In this document: positions 1 through 7,526 of the stretch, in pieces | Numbering within the stretch: position 1 is the stretch's first letter | Layout: every line of letters starts with the position of its first letter | Source of the DNA: JAPYWM01 sp964489015 | GTDB taxonomy: Bacteria > Bacteroidota > Bacteroidia > SpSt-205 | DNA length: 64,000 nucleotides | Assembly (NCBI GenBank): GCA_964489015.1 | Contig: CAZAXD010000004.1 | Span: 44,603 to 108,602 of the forward strand | Reading direction: 5' to 3' | Notes under the pieces: generated by a model | The model's input: the letters and a program-made list of their open reading frames with translations, nothing else | Told to the model about the DNA's origin: nothing | Databases searched by the model: none | Translations under genes and position numbers: made by a program

Positions 1-169
1 AGTGCAGGTTACGCAGGGCGCCCACAGGCAGCAGCGCTGCGTCTAACTTGCCCGCACGCCAGGCCGTTACGACCCCTTTGGGAGTGTCATAAACCCGGAC
101 AGGCCAGGGCGTTGTCGCCAATAAGCGGCGATAGGGATAAGCATTGAAGTACCTAAAAAGCCCAATCAT
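1..169 (-). CDS. mqnA: Chorismate dehydratase MqnA, N-terminal part (cut by window edge)
   Basis: Only the first 56 codons are present; the gene runs off the left edge. The visible protein begins MIGLFRYFNAYPYRR and carries the block KLDAALLPVGAL, which resembles the conserved segment near the N-terminus of MqnA/MqnD-type periplasmic-binding folds. MqnA turns chorismate into 3-enolpyruvylbenzoate, the first step of the futalosine route to menaquinone. Placement downstream of mqnE on the same strand supports MqnA over the related MqnD. The ATG at 167-169 overlaps the last 17 bases of the upstream phosphatase gene, so translation is probably coupled. The assignment rests on a short fragment plus context. 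Confidence 0.65.
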   Translation of the reverse strand, partial: MIGLFRYFNAYPYRRLLATTPWPVRVYDTPKGVVTAWRAGKLDAALLPVGALRNLH

Positions 170-761
170 TAACTCCAATCGCAAGCTGTCGTAGGTAAAA
201 GAAGCCGGCTGCATTGCGGATGCCCCACGAGAGGGTTCCCGGCGTCTGATGAAATCGGCCCCGCTCGGTGGGCGGGTAGCCTAGTAGCTTGCACAGGAGC
301 AAGCTCAAGGTGTAGCCATGGGACACGATAAGCACGGCGCCGGTTGGTATGAGCTGCGCAAGAAGAGCCAGCCCCTTGTCCAGACGGGTATAAATGCTTG
401 TTAGGCTTTCGCCACCAGGAGGGGCCCACTGGTAATCCCCGGCAGCCCACCGTTCTAACTGCTCATCAAGGGGGGCCGTCGCACGGGGTTGTCCCTCCCA
501 AACGCCCCAGTTGACCTCGGCAAATGCCTCCAGCTCAAAGCCCGGTAGCCCCCGCGCTAAAAAGGGTGCTGCACTCTGCCGAGCACGCTGCAGCGGGCTA
601 TAAATGACGCCTTGAAAAGGAACGGCGGCTAGCCGCTCAGCCCAAGTACTGGCTAGCTGATGACCTATTTCCGATAAGGGTAGGTCTAAGCGTCGGCCTT
701 TCAAGACAGGCGGGTCGTCTACAGTCGGCCCATGCCTCAGAAAATAAAGCGCTTGGCACAT
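153..761 (-). CDS. Histidine phosphatase (phosphoglycerate mutase-like) family protein
   Basis: A 202-residue cytoplasmic protein of the histidine phosphatase superfamily. The RHG motif carrying the phosphate-accepting histidine is near residue 9 (LRHGPT), and the second catalytic histidine is in IVSHGYTL near residue 148. Length and lack of a signal peptide fit CobC/GpmB-type small phosphatases. The substrate cannot be read from sequence. It lies between mqnE (1-base overlap, TAATG) and mqnA (17-base overlap), so it is co-translated with menaquinone genes. CobC (alpha-ribazole phosphatase) is possible but no cobalamin genes are near. The family call is firm and the role is unknown. Confidence 0.8.
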   Translation of the reverse strand: MCQALYFLRHGPTVDDPPVLKGRRLDLPLSEIGHQLASTWAERLAAVPFQGVIYSPLQRARQSAAPFLARGLPGFELEAFAEVNWGVWEGQPRATAPLDEQLERWAAGDYQWAPPGGESLTSIYTRLDKGLALLAQLIPTGAVLIVSHGYTLSLLLCKLLGYPPTERGRFHQTPGTLSWGIRNAAGFFYLRQLAIGVNDWAF

Positions 762-1876
762 TAGGCAGTTGCCATCGGTCTCGCTATCGGGCGGTACAGC
801 GAATCCCGCTCAACTGGCAGATAACCCGCCGAACGAATTAGATGCTCCAGCGCCTCAGTAGATAAGCGTGGATGAGCCTCCGCGCCAGCCATGCTGTAAA
901 TCTTGGTCGTGTCATCGATCGTGCCATCGAGATCATCCACGCCAAAACTGAGGCTAAGCTGTGCCGTATGGACGCCGATCATCGGCCAGTAGGCTTTGAG
1001 ATGCGGGATATTGTGCAGATACAGGCGCGACACCGCATAATTTTTGAGATCTTCGATGGTCGGGACTTCACCTATGTGCGAGAGGTCATTATTTTCCCGG
1101 CGGTATTTGAGTGGGATGAAGCAATTGAAACCGCCGGTTTCGGCCTGAAGCGCTCGAAGCAGGCGCATATGATGTACCCGATGCGTGTAAGACTCAATGT
1201 GCCCATACAAGATAGTGGCATTAGAAGGGATCCCGAGCTGATGGGCTATCCGATGAATCTCGAGCCACTCTTCTGTGGAAGCCTTGGTCGCGCAGATTTT
1301 TTGACGGATCTCGGGATGAAAGATTTCTGCGCCGCCGCCTGGGATGGAGTCCAGACCGGCTTCTTTGAGGGCAAGCAGCCCTTCTGCGTAAGAAAGCCGG
1401 CTACGGGCACACATGACCTTGAGCTCCACCGCCGTAAAGGCTTTTACGTGAATGCCTGGCAGGATCCGCTTGATTCGCCGGATCATCTCCGCATAATACT
1501 CTATGCCGCGCTTAGGATGGACGCCACCCACAATGTGCACTTCCGTCACGCCGGTATTTTGATAGCGCGCAGTGATAGCCTCGATTTCGTCTAAGGTGTA
1601 TTCCCAAGCGCCCGGCTGGCCAAACTTGCGTGCAAAAGAGCAGAACGCACACTCATAAATGCAGATGTTGGTAGGTTCAATGTGAAAGTTTCTATTGTAG
1701 TAAGCGTTTTTGCCGTGGAGGCGTTCTCGTACTAGCGTTGCTAGCTTAGCCAGTAGGGCAAGATTGCGACTTTCATACAGAGCGAGGGCGCCTTGGTCAG
1801 AAAGCGGAAGTCCCTGAAGAACCTTATCGTAGAGGGCGTTTTCTTCTTTTGACAACTGAGCTTGGAAGGTGGCCAT
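761..1876 (-). CDS. mqnE: Aminofutalosine synthase MqnE (radical SAM)
   Basis: A 371-residue radical SAM enzyme. The cluster motif CIYECAFC (Cys72, Cys76, Cys79) binds the 4Fe-4S cluster. The motifs HIVGGVHP and the C-terminal block beginning IGVHTAQLSLSFGVDD are typical of MqnE rather than MqnC. MqnE joins 3-enolpyruvylbenzoate to the adenosyl part of SAM to give aminofutalosine in menaquinone synthesis. An upstream in-frame ATG at 1936 would add 20 residues. I prefer the ATG at 1874-1876, because a TAnnTTTG promoter box ends 8 nt before it and the protein then begins MATFQAQ. It overlaps the phosphatase gene by one base and is followed by mqnA. Confidence 0.92.
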   Translation of the reverse strand: MATFQAQLSKEENALYDKVLQGLPLSDQGALALYESRNLALLAKLATLVRERLHGKNAYYNRNFHIEPTNICIYECAFCSFARKFGQPGAWEYTLDEIEAITARYQNTGVTEVHIVGGVHPKRGIEYYAEMIRRIKRILPGIHVKAFTAVELKVMCARSRLSYAEGLLALKEAGLDSIPGGGAEIFHPEIRQKICATKASTEEWLEIHRIAHQLGIPSNATILYGHIESYTHRVHHMRLLRALQAETGGFNCFIPLKYRRENNDLSHIGEVPTIEDLKNYAVSRLYLHNIPHLKAYWPMIGVHTAQLSLSFGVDDLDGTIDDTTKIYSMAGAEAHPRLSTEALEHLIRSAGYLPVERDSLYRPIARPMATA

Positions 1877-1884
1877 GATAGGTG

Positions 1885-1892
1885 CAAACATA
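1885..1892 (-). promoter_or_regulatory. -7 promoter box TATGTTTG for mqnE
   Basis: The minus strand reads TATGTTTG, an exact match to the Bacteroidota TAnnTTTG box, 8 nt before the ATG of mqnE. It gives mqnE a promoter of its own and argues against the longer start at 1936. Confidence 0.65.
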
Positions 1893-1968
1893 AATACGGG
1901 CTGCCAAAGCCTAAAAAAGCTCAGGTGGACACCCATTGGGCACCCACCTGGTAGTGGAGAGGGTGGCT

Positions 1969-3270
1969 TTAGTCAGCGAGGCGACCTTGGAAGAAGTCCT
2001 CGTAAGCTAAAAGGTCTAGAAGCCCATGTCCACAGAGGTTGAAGAGGATAACGGGCTTTTCGTTTTGCTGTCTAGCTTCGAGGGCGAGGTCAATGACGGC
2101 TTTGACGGCATGGGCGGCCTCGGGGGCGGGGATGATCCCCTCCGTGCGTGCAAAGAAGACCCCTGCTTGGAAGATGTCGGCTTGGGGATAAGCGCGAGCT
2201 TCAATCAGTCCGAGCTCATACAGATGAGACACGAGGGGCGCCATGCCATGATAGCGAAGCCCGCCGGCGTGAATCTTCGGCGGTACGAAGTCATGACCGA
2301 GGGTGTGCATCTTGAGGAGCGGGGTTAGTCCCGCTGTGTCGCCGTAGTCATACCGGTACTGCCCACGGGTGAGGGAGGGACAGGCAGCCGGCTCTACGGC
2401 TACGACGCGAGGCTGAGGCATTTCACCCCGTAAAGCCCGTCCAATAAACGGCAGGGTAAGGCCGGCAAAGTTGCTCCCCCCGCCCACGGCCCCTACTAAG
2501 ATAGTAGGCTGTTCGCCCGCTAAAGCCATCTGCTGGAAGGCCTCTTCTCCGATCACGGTCTGATGCAGTAAAACGTGATTGAGTACGCTGCCTAACGCGT
2601 ATTTGGCGTGGGGGTCGTCGAGCACATCCTGAATAGCTTCGGTGATGGCAATGCCCAAGCTGCCCGCCGAGTCCGTTTCATGCAGGCTGCGGCCAAAGGG
2701 GGTACGGGGGCTCGGGCTTGGATAAACTTCGGCGCCGTAAGTGCGCATGACAAGCTTACGAAACGGCTTTTGCTCGTAGCTGATGCGAACCATGTAGACC
2801 CGCGTTTCAAGCCCAAAGAGACGACAGGCTAGACTCAGCGCACTGCCCCATTGGCCAGCTCCCGTTTCGGTGACTAGGGTAGTCGTGTCCTCCTGCTGGT
2901 TGTAGTACGCTTGGGCGATAGCGGTGTTGGGTTTGTGACTACCAGCGGGGCTGACCCCCTCGTACTTGTAGTAAATCTTAGCTGGCGTGTCCAGGGCTGC
3001 TTCTAGCCGTAGCGCCCGCAGAAGCGGTGTCGGCCGATATAGCGCATACGCTTCTAAAACCGCCTCTGGAATCGCCACGTACCGCTCTGCACTCATTTCC
3101 TGGGCCACCAAGGCCTGCGGAAAGAGTCTTAGCAGCGGTGCTGGATCCATGAGCGGCGTTTGCGTGCGCGGATCTAACGGCGGATCTAACGGCTTAGGCA
3201 AATCAGCCAGTACATTGTACCAGGCACGGGGCAAATCCCCGGCGCTCAGTAGGTATGCTCGGGTTTTCAT
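1969..3270 (-). CDS. trpB: Tryptophan synthase beta chain, TrpB2 type
   Basis: A 433-residue PLP enzyme of the TrpB2 class, which makes tryptophan from indole and serine and is longer than the TrpB1 of classical trp operons. Diagnostic blocks are [31 protein letters not shown] with the PLP lysine at Lys113, TETGAGQWG, and the glycine-rich phosphate loop [11 protein letters not shown]. TrpB2 is frequent in thermophiles and archaea and can work without TrpA. No trpA is in view. I chose the ATG at 3268-3270 (MKTRAYLL) over one 15 codons upstream by family alignment. No -7 box lies close to this start. The nearest is about 210 bases upstream, beyond a small ORF and two hairpins. Confidence 0.92.
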   Translation of the reverse strand: MKTRAYLLSAGDLPRAWYNVLADLPKPLDPPLDPRTQTPLMDPAPLLRLFPQALVAQEMSAERYVAIPEAVLEAYALYRPTPLLRALRLEAALDTPAKIYYKYEGVSPAGSHKPNTAIAQAYYNQQEDTTTLVTETGAGQWGSALSLACRLFGLETRVYMVRISYEQKPFRKLVMRTYGAEVYPSPSPRTPFGRSLHETDSAGSLGIAITEAIQDVLDDPHAKYALGSVLNHVLLHQTVIGEEAFQQMALAGEQPTILVGAVGGGSNFAGLTLPFIGRALRGEMPQPRVVAVEPAACPSLTRGQYRYDYGDTAGLTPLLKMHTLGHDFVPPKIHAGGLRYHGMAPLVSHLYELGLIEARAYPQADIFQAGVFFARTEGIIPAPEAAHAVKAVIDLALEARQQNEKPVILFNLCGHGLLDLLAYEDFFQGRLAD

Positions 3271-3328
3271 AAGGCTTATTTGGGTTTGAAGGGAAAAGGT
3301 GTAATGACAAGGCACTCAAATACACCTT

Positions 3329-3347
3329 AGCACGCCTTGCGCGTGCT
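3329..3347. promoter_or_regulatory. Hairpin in the trpB2 leader
   Basis: A perfect 7-bp inverted repeat, AGCACGC and GCGTGCT, around a 5-nt loop CTTGC. It lies in the untranslated space between the small leader ORF and trpB2. No T-run follows, so it is not a typical intrinsic terminator. Confidence 0.45.
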
Positions 3348-3356
3348 CCGATAAGG

Positions 3357-3373
3357 CAGCTTGCGAAAAGCTG
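3357..3373. promoter_or_regulatory. Second hairpin in the trpB2 leader
   Basis: A perfect 6-bp inverted repeat, CAGCTT and AAGCTG, with loop GCGAA. On the minus-strand transcript it lies 17 bases after the stop codon of the leader ORF and before the other hairpin. Confidence 0.4.
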
Positions 3374-3389
3374 TGAGATTCGCTTTATC

Positions 3390-3479
3390 TTAGGCGATAC
3401 GCCAAACTAACCTCCACGTGGCTAGCCGCGCCCGCTTGGCAGTTAGATGCGTACTCAAAAGCCGTAGGTGGGTTTGCAT
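3390..3479 (-). CDS. Possible 29-residue leader peptide upstream of trpB2, with two Trp codons
   Basis: The minus strand encodes a 29-residue peptide starting MQTHLRLLSTHL and ending LATWRLVWRIA. It contains two tryptophans near the C-terminus. The ATG lies exactly 4 nt after a consensus TAnnTTTG box (3484-3491), the spacing seen at many certain genes in this window, so translation is plausible. It is followed by two hairpins and then trpB2, about 120 bases on. This is reminiscent of a transcription-attenuation leader. It could also be a chance ORF in a long 5' leader; no homology is claimed. Confidence 0.4.
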   Translation of the reverse strand: MQTHLRLLSTHLTAKRARLATWRLVWRIA

Positions 3480-3483
3480 AGGG

Positions 3484-3491
3484 CAAAGGTA
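3484..3491 (-). promoter_or_regulatory. -7 promoter box TACCTTTG for the trpB2 leader
   Basis: An exact TAnnTTTG match on the minus strand, 4 nt before the ATG of the 29-codon leader ORF and the only clear promoter upstream of trpB2. Confidence 0.6.
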
Positions 3492-3526
3492 CGGAATTTT
3501 GGATTTGCGCAAGGGGGGAATGGCCG

Positions 3527-3534
3527 TTATTTTG
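3527..3534 (+). promoter_or_regulatory. Near-consensus -7 box TTATTTTG for the symporter gene
   Basis: One mismatch to TAnnTTTG, 4 nt before the ATG at 3539. The divergent box for the trpB2 leader is only 35 bases away. Confidence 0.45.
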
Positions 3535-3538
3535 CATC

Positions 3539-5137
3539 ATGCTCGGGGTTGCTTTAGCGGTGTACTTGGGAGCCAGCTTGGTAGTGGGGTGGCTTGGACG
3601 AGGACGTGCCCAAGAAACAAGGGTTGATTACTTTGCGGCTGGGCGACGCATGCCTTGGTGGGCTGCAGCGCTTAGCATGGTTGCGACGACCTTTGCTGTC
3701 GATACACCATTAGCCATTACGGAGTATGTACGAGAGGGGGGCTTAGCCGCTAATTGGCGCTGGTGGAATATGCTCATAGGAGGCATGGTGAGTACGGTGG
3801 TCTTTGCACCGCTGTGGCGACGTACGGGTGTCATCACCGATAGTGAGTTTATCACCCTGCGTTATGGTGATAATCGCGTGACCCGATTTCTTCGGGGTTT
3901 TCGTGCCGTGTATATGGGCCTATTTATCAATTTGCTTGTGATGGGATGGGTTCAGCTTGCTATGAAAACGGTATTGGAGGTTTTTTTAGGCTTGGAGGGC
4001 TGGTCTGTGTGGGCTGTACTGGGCGTATGTACGGCGGTGACGATGTTCTATACCTGGTGGGGCGGGCTGAGTAGTGTGATTTGGACGGACCTTTTGCAAT
4101 TTGGTCTGGCGTTGACCTCGACCACTTTGTTGATGATTCGGGTGCTAAAGGCAGTAGACCTTTCACAGGTGCCAGCTTGGTCTCAAGTCTTTTGGCCCTC
4201 GGCAGCGCATTTAGGCTGGGGGGTTGGTGGGATGGTAGCCTTTTTAGGCGTACAATGGTGGGCTAGCTGGTACCCGGGTGCCGAGCCTGGTGGAGGGGGT
4301 TATGTGCTACAGCGGATGGCAGCTACGCCCTCCCCCAAAGAGGCCCAGAAAGCCTTAGCCCTGTTTCAGGTTCTGCACTACATCGTGCGGCCGATAACGT
4401 GGTTTTCTGTGGCATTGGCGTCCTTGCTTGTATTGCCCACCCTTACGGATCACAAAGCCGCTTACCTCCTCATGGCCCAGAAGTTCCTTTCGCCGCATGA
4501 GCAGATTTTTTTACTCATAGGGCTGGTCGGCGCTTATATGAGCACCATTTCTACCCACCTCAATTGGGGCGCTTCTTACATAGCGAATGACCTTGGGTTA
4601 CCTGAGCGGCGCAGCTTGGTAGCGGGAAAGGGCTTTACGCTGGGGCTCGGTGTGCTTAGCTTAGGCCTGGTCTCCATCATGCACAGCATTGCCGGCGCTT
4701 GGAATTTGCTACTAGAGACGGGGGCTGGTGTGGGTTTTGTCCTATTAGCTCGGTGGTTTTGGCGGCGCATCTCGATATGGAGTGAGTTTACTGCGCTTAT
4801 TGCGCCCCTGGTTGGGTACCTGCTCTTTCATGAGGGAGTGGGTTGGTCTTTTCCCGATAGCTACTTAGCTACGGTAACCTGGACGGTTTGCCTCGTAATA
4901 GGGGTGAGTTTCGTAGCTGGGCCCACGCCGCCGAGTTTATGGAAGCAGTTTCAGGCGCAGGTCCGGCCTACTTTCTCCTGGTGGCATCTGGGACTTATCG
5001 GGTTAGGGGTGGTAGGGGGATATGCGTTGCTATGGGGGCTACTATCGGCATTTACGGCGCAGTTTTCGTGGGGCAGCCTGGTCGTAGGTGGACTTATGCT
5101 GATTGCATTTTTTCACGGTGTGGCTCGGATGGGGTAG
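3539..5137 (+). CDS. Sodium:solute symporter family transporter
   Basis: A 532-residue inner-membrane protein with about thirteen hydrophobic segments. The N-terminal region includes the block VDYFAAGRRMPWWAAALSM followed by ATTFAVDTP, characteristic of sodium:solute symporters (SSS), where a Na+ gradient drives uptake of a small solute. The substrate is not evident. The middle has GAYMSTISTHLNWGASYI, matching the conserved SSS segment that contributes to the sodium site. The start follows a near-consensus -7 box by 4 nt. It stands alone, divergent from trpB2, and is followed after 12 bases by the promoter of a decayed phosphatase gene. Confidence 0.9.
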   Translation: MLGVALAVYLGASLVVGWLGRGRAQETRVDYFAAGRRMPWWAAALSMVATTFAVDTPLAITEYVREGGLAANWRWWNMLIGGMVSTVVFAPLWRRTGVITDSEFITLRYGDNRVTRFLRGFRAVYMGLFINLLVMGWVQLAMKTVLEVFLGLEGWSVWAVLGVCTAVTMFYTWWGGLSSVIWTDLLQFGLALTSTTLLMIRVLKAVDLSQVPAWSQVFWPSAAHLGWGVGGMVAFLGVQWWASWYPGAEPGGGGYVLQRMAATPSPKEAQKALALFQVLHYIVRPITWFSVALASLLVLPTLTDHKAAYLLMAQKFLSPHEQIFLLIGLVGAYMSTISTHLNWGASYIANDLGLPERRSLVAGKGFTLGLGVLSLGLVSIMHSIAGAWNLLLETGAGVGFVLLARWFWRRISIWSEFTALIAPLVGYLLFHEGVGWSFPDSYLATVTWTVCLVIGVSFVAGPTPPSLWKQFQAQVRPTFSWWHLGLIGLGVVGGYALLWGLLSAFTAQFSWGSLVVGGLMLIAFFHGVARMG

Positions 5138-5149
5138 AGAATCTTTTTC

Positions 5150-5157
5150 TAATTTTG
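5150..5157 (+). promoter_or_regulatory. -7 promoter box TAATTTTG of the decayed TPR-SpoIIE gene
   Basis: An exact TAnnTTTG match just before two consecutive ATG codons (5158 and 5161). The promoter is preserved although the gene behind it is broken. Confidence 0.5.
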
Positions 5158-5160
5158 ATG

Positions 5161-7511
5161 ATGCTTCCATCTCGATGGTGGTTTGTGCCACTTGCCTTCT
5201 GTTGTTTTGCTTCGGCCCAGGACTATCGTGGACTCACTACGCAGGCAGGCTGCTCTTTGTGAGGTGGATACCACCTGTAGCCGAATCTATTACGAACTGG
5301 GCATGACTCTGAGTGTAAATGAAATGGAGTCAGCGATGATTTTTTGCCGCGCTTGCATGGAGCATGCTAAGCGAGCTAAGGACTACTTCTGGCAAGCTAA
5401 AGGCCTTGCCTGCATAGCCGCTTGCATTTACTACCAAGATGATTACAAGGGAGCAATCCAGTATTTCGACTCGGCTCTTCGGGTGCTTCATCTTCATCGG
5501 CTCACGGCTTCGCGTATATCGTCAGAGGCAACAAAGTTTCAGATCTTTCTGCTTAGAAACTTAGCCATGTTTTACGTAATGAACGACCAACTGGCTGACT
5601 GGGAATGTTACTATAACATCTCTTATGAAGAGGCTAAAGCCAGCTACGACACAAATGGCATGGCAATAGCGCTGGAGGGCATAGGGAATATCCACTACAG
5701 TCGGCTCAATCTCCTTGCAGCTTTAGACTACTACCAGCAGTCTCTGGCTTTGATACGTGCCATTGGTGGCGATGAGACTAGCGTCTTGTCGGCTATAGCC
5801 AATGCCCATAATTAAAAGATTCTGCCTTAGCCTATCAATTTGAGGTGCTAAAGCGGGCAGAAGCTGCTCAGAATCAGCGCATGGCTATCATGGTTCTCCT
5901 TAACATAGGCGTGACCTATGCTTCTACTGGTGCTTTTGAAAAAGCCATTGCCTACTACGATAAGGCCTTGTCAATTGCCGAAAAGTACGGTTTCAGGTAC
6001 CAATTGGCCAAACTCTTACTTAATCGTGCCGCCTGCTTAGCGAATATGAAGCGTTATGAACAGGCCATCCCTGAGTATGAAAAAGCGCTTGCTTTGTATG
6101 AAGAGTTAGGGGATGTGAACGGGAAATGGATGGTTCGATTAAATATCGCTGTGCTCAAACAGAACCAGGGCCTGTACGAGCAAGCAGCTCAAGAACTTAA
6201 TAGCCTGATATCGGATTGCGGGCAGGTTGCTCCCCGGGATTTCATCACGCGAGCGCATTTATCAGCGGTGTTTGCCCTGCAAAAATAGGGACGTCTCCGG
6301 GAGGCTGCTCATCACCTGCGAAGGGCCATTCAAATAGCTGAGCGCATTAGTGACATCAAACTGCTTTCCGATGTCTATGAAATGGCCCATAATTACTACA
6401 AGGAAACGGGTCAACCTGGTAAGGCCCTAGAGGCTTATGAGCGGTTTATTGCATATCGCGACAGTGTGCGCAGCGTCGATAATCAAAAAGCCCTTGTTGC
6501 TCAAGAGTTGACCTACGCTTATGAAAAGCAGCGTGCACTGGACCAGGCTGAGCATCAAAAAACCCTCTTGGCCCAAGAGCTTAAGACTCAGAGCCAAAGA
6601 CAGTGGCTTTACATTATCGGTTCGATCTTGGCTGGGGTGCTTATTCTGCTGGGAGTGGTGGTGTGGTTTCTGCGGTTAACTCAGCGACAAAAGCGGGCTA
6701 TCAGCGTTGCCAATGCCGAGCTGGCTGAGAAAAACCGCATCATCCAGCAAAAAAACCAGGATATTTTAGACAGCATACACTACGCTAAGCGGATTCAGGA
6801 GGCTATTTTGCCGACATCAGGCCGATGGCAGCAGTACTTCCCGAATAGCTTTGTCCTGTACCTGCTGAGAGATATTGTAGCGGGTGATTTTTACTGGATG
6901 GAGGCAGTAGGAAGTTACCTGTACTTAGCGGTCTGTGACTGTACGGGGCACGGCGTGCCAGGGGCGATGGTTAGCGTCGTTTGTAGTAGTGCCCTTACCC
7001 GGGCCGTACGAGAAGAGGGGCTTCAAGGTACGGGTGAGATTCTTGATCGGGTGCGCGATCTGGTCATCGAAACGTTTAAAATCGAGGGCAATAAGCACCT
7101 TAGAGATGGCATGGACGCGCTACTGGTTCGGTTTGATACTCTCAATCCGACTCAAATTGAATTTACTGGGGCCAACCGCAATCTGTGGCTTGTGCATCAG
7201 GGCCGTCTCGTCGAGGTGAAAGGGGACCGTTAACCCGTAGGTTGGCTTGAGTCCATGAAGCCCTTTACGAGTCAAGTCCTCGATCTGCCGCCGGGGAGTA
7301 CACTTTTCTTTCTTAAGGATGGGTATATGGACCAGTTTCGGGTGGGGGCTGGGGAAAAGCTCAAGACCAAACGGGTCAAGGAGTATATCACAAGCTTAGG
7401 GGGGTGGAGCCGGCTGAGCAGCGGGCGGCGCTTTTGACTTTTTTTGAGGCGTGGCGGGGCAATGGCGCTCAGATCGATGATGTGACGGTCGTAGGGGTGC
7501 GCGTAGGGTAG
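5161..7511 (+). pseudogene. Decayed TPR-repeat SpoIIE-type serine phosphatase
   Basis: Joined across frames, this stretch encodes a signal peptide (MLPSRWWFVPLAFCCFASAQD), TPR-like helical repeats (about 5240-6480), a coiled coil, a membrane segment (about 6605-6680), and a SpoIIE/PP2C phosphatase domain with the metal motifs DCTGHGVPGA, DGMDALL and QIDDVTVVGV. It cannot be read through. I see a frameshift near 5222 just after the signal peptide, one near 5815, a TAG at 6286-6288, a TAA at 7231-7233, and a frameshift in a G6 run at 7399-7404. Both stops replace likely CAG or CAA glutamine codons, so they fit single C-to-T changes. The intact relative is the phosphatase at 10788-13520. Ancestrally it was probably a membrane sensor phosphatase for STAS or SiaC-like substrates. 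Confidence 0.85.
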
Positions 7512-7513
7512 TG

Positions 7514-7521
7514 TACTTTTG
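7514..7521 (+). promoter_or_regulatory. -7 promoter box TACTTTTG for aspS
   Basis: An exact TAnnTTTG match. Two in-frame GTG codons follow, at 2 nt and 5 nt. The second fits the usual spacing better. Confidence 0.6.
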
Positions 7522-7526
7522 CGGTG

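Noticed and set aside
872..1594. A 240-codon open frame on the plus strand across mqnE
   Set aside because: It is fully antisense to a confident radical SAM gene, has no recognisable domain and no promoter box. It is a frame shadow.
1937..1968. Terminator hairpin between trpB2 and mqnE
   Set aside because: Only short broken complementarity (CCACC/GGTGG) with a long loop and no T-run. Not enough to call.
5161..7511. Programmed frameshifting or stop-codon readthrough to make the TPR-SpoIIE protein
   Set aside because: Five separate lesions of different type without slippery heptamers or pseudoknots at the sites make recoding very unlikely.
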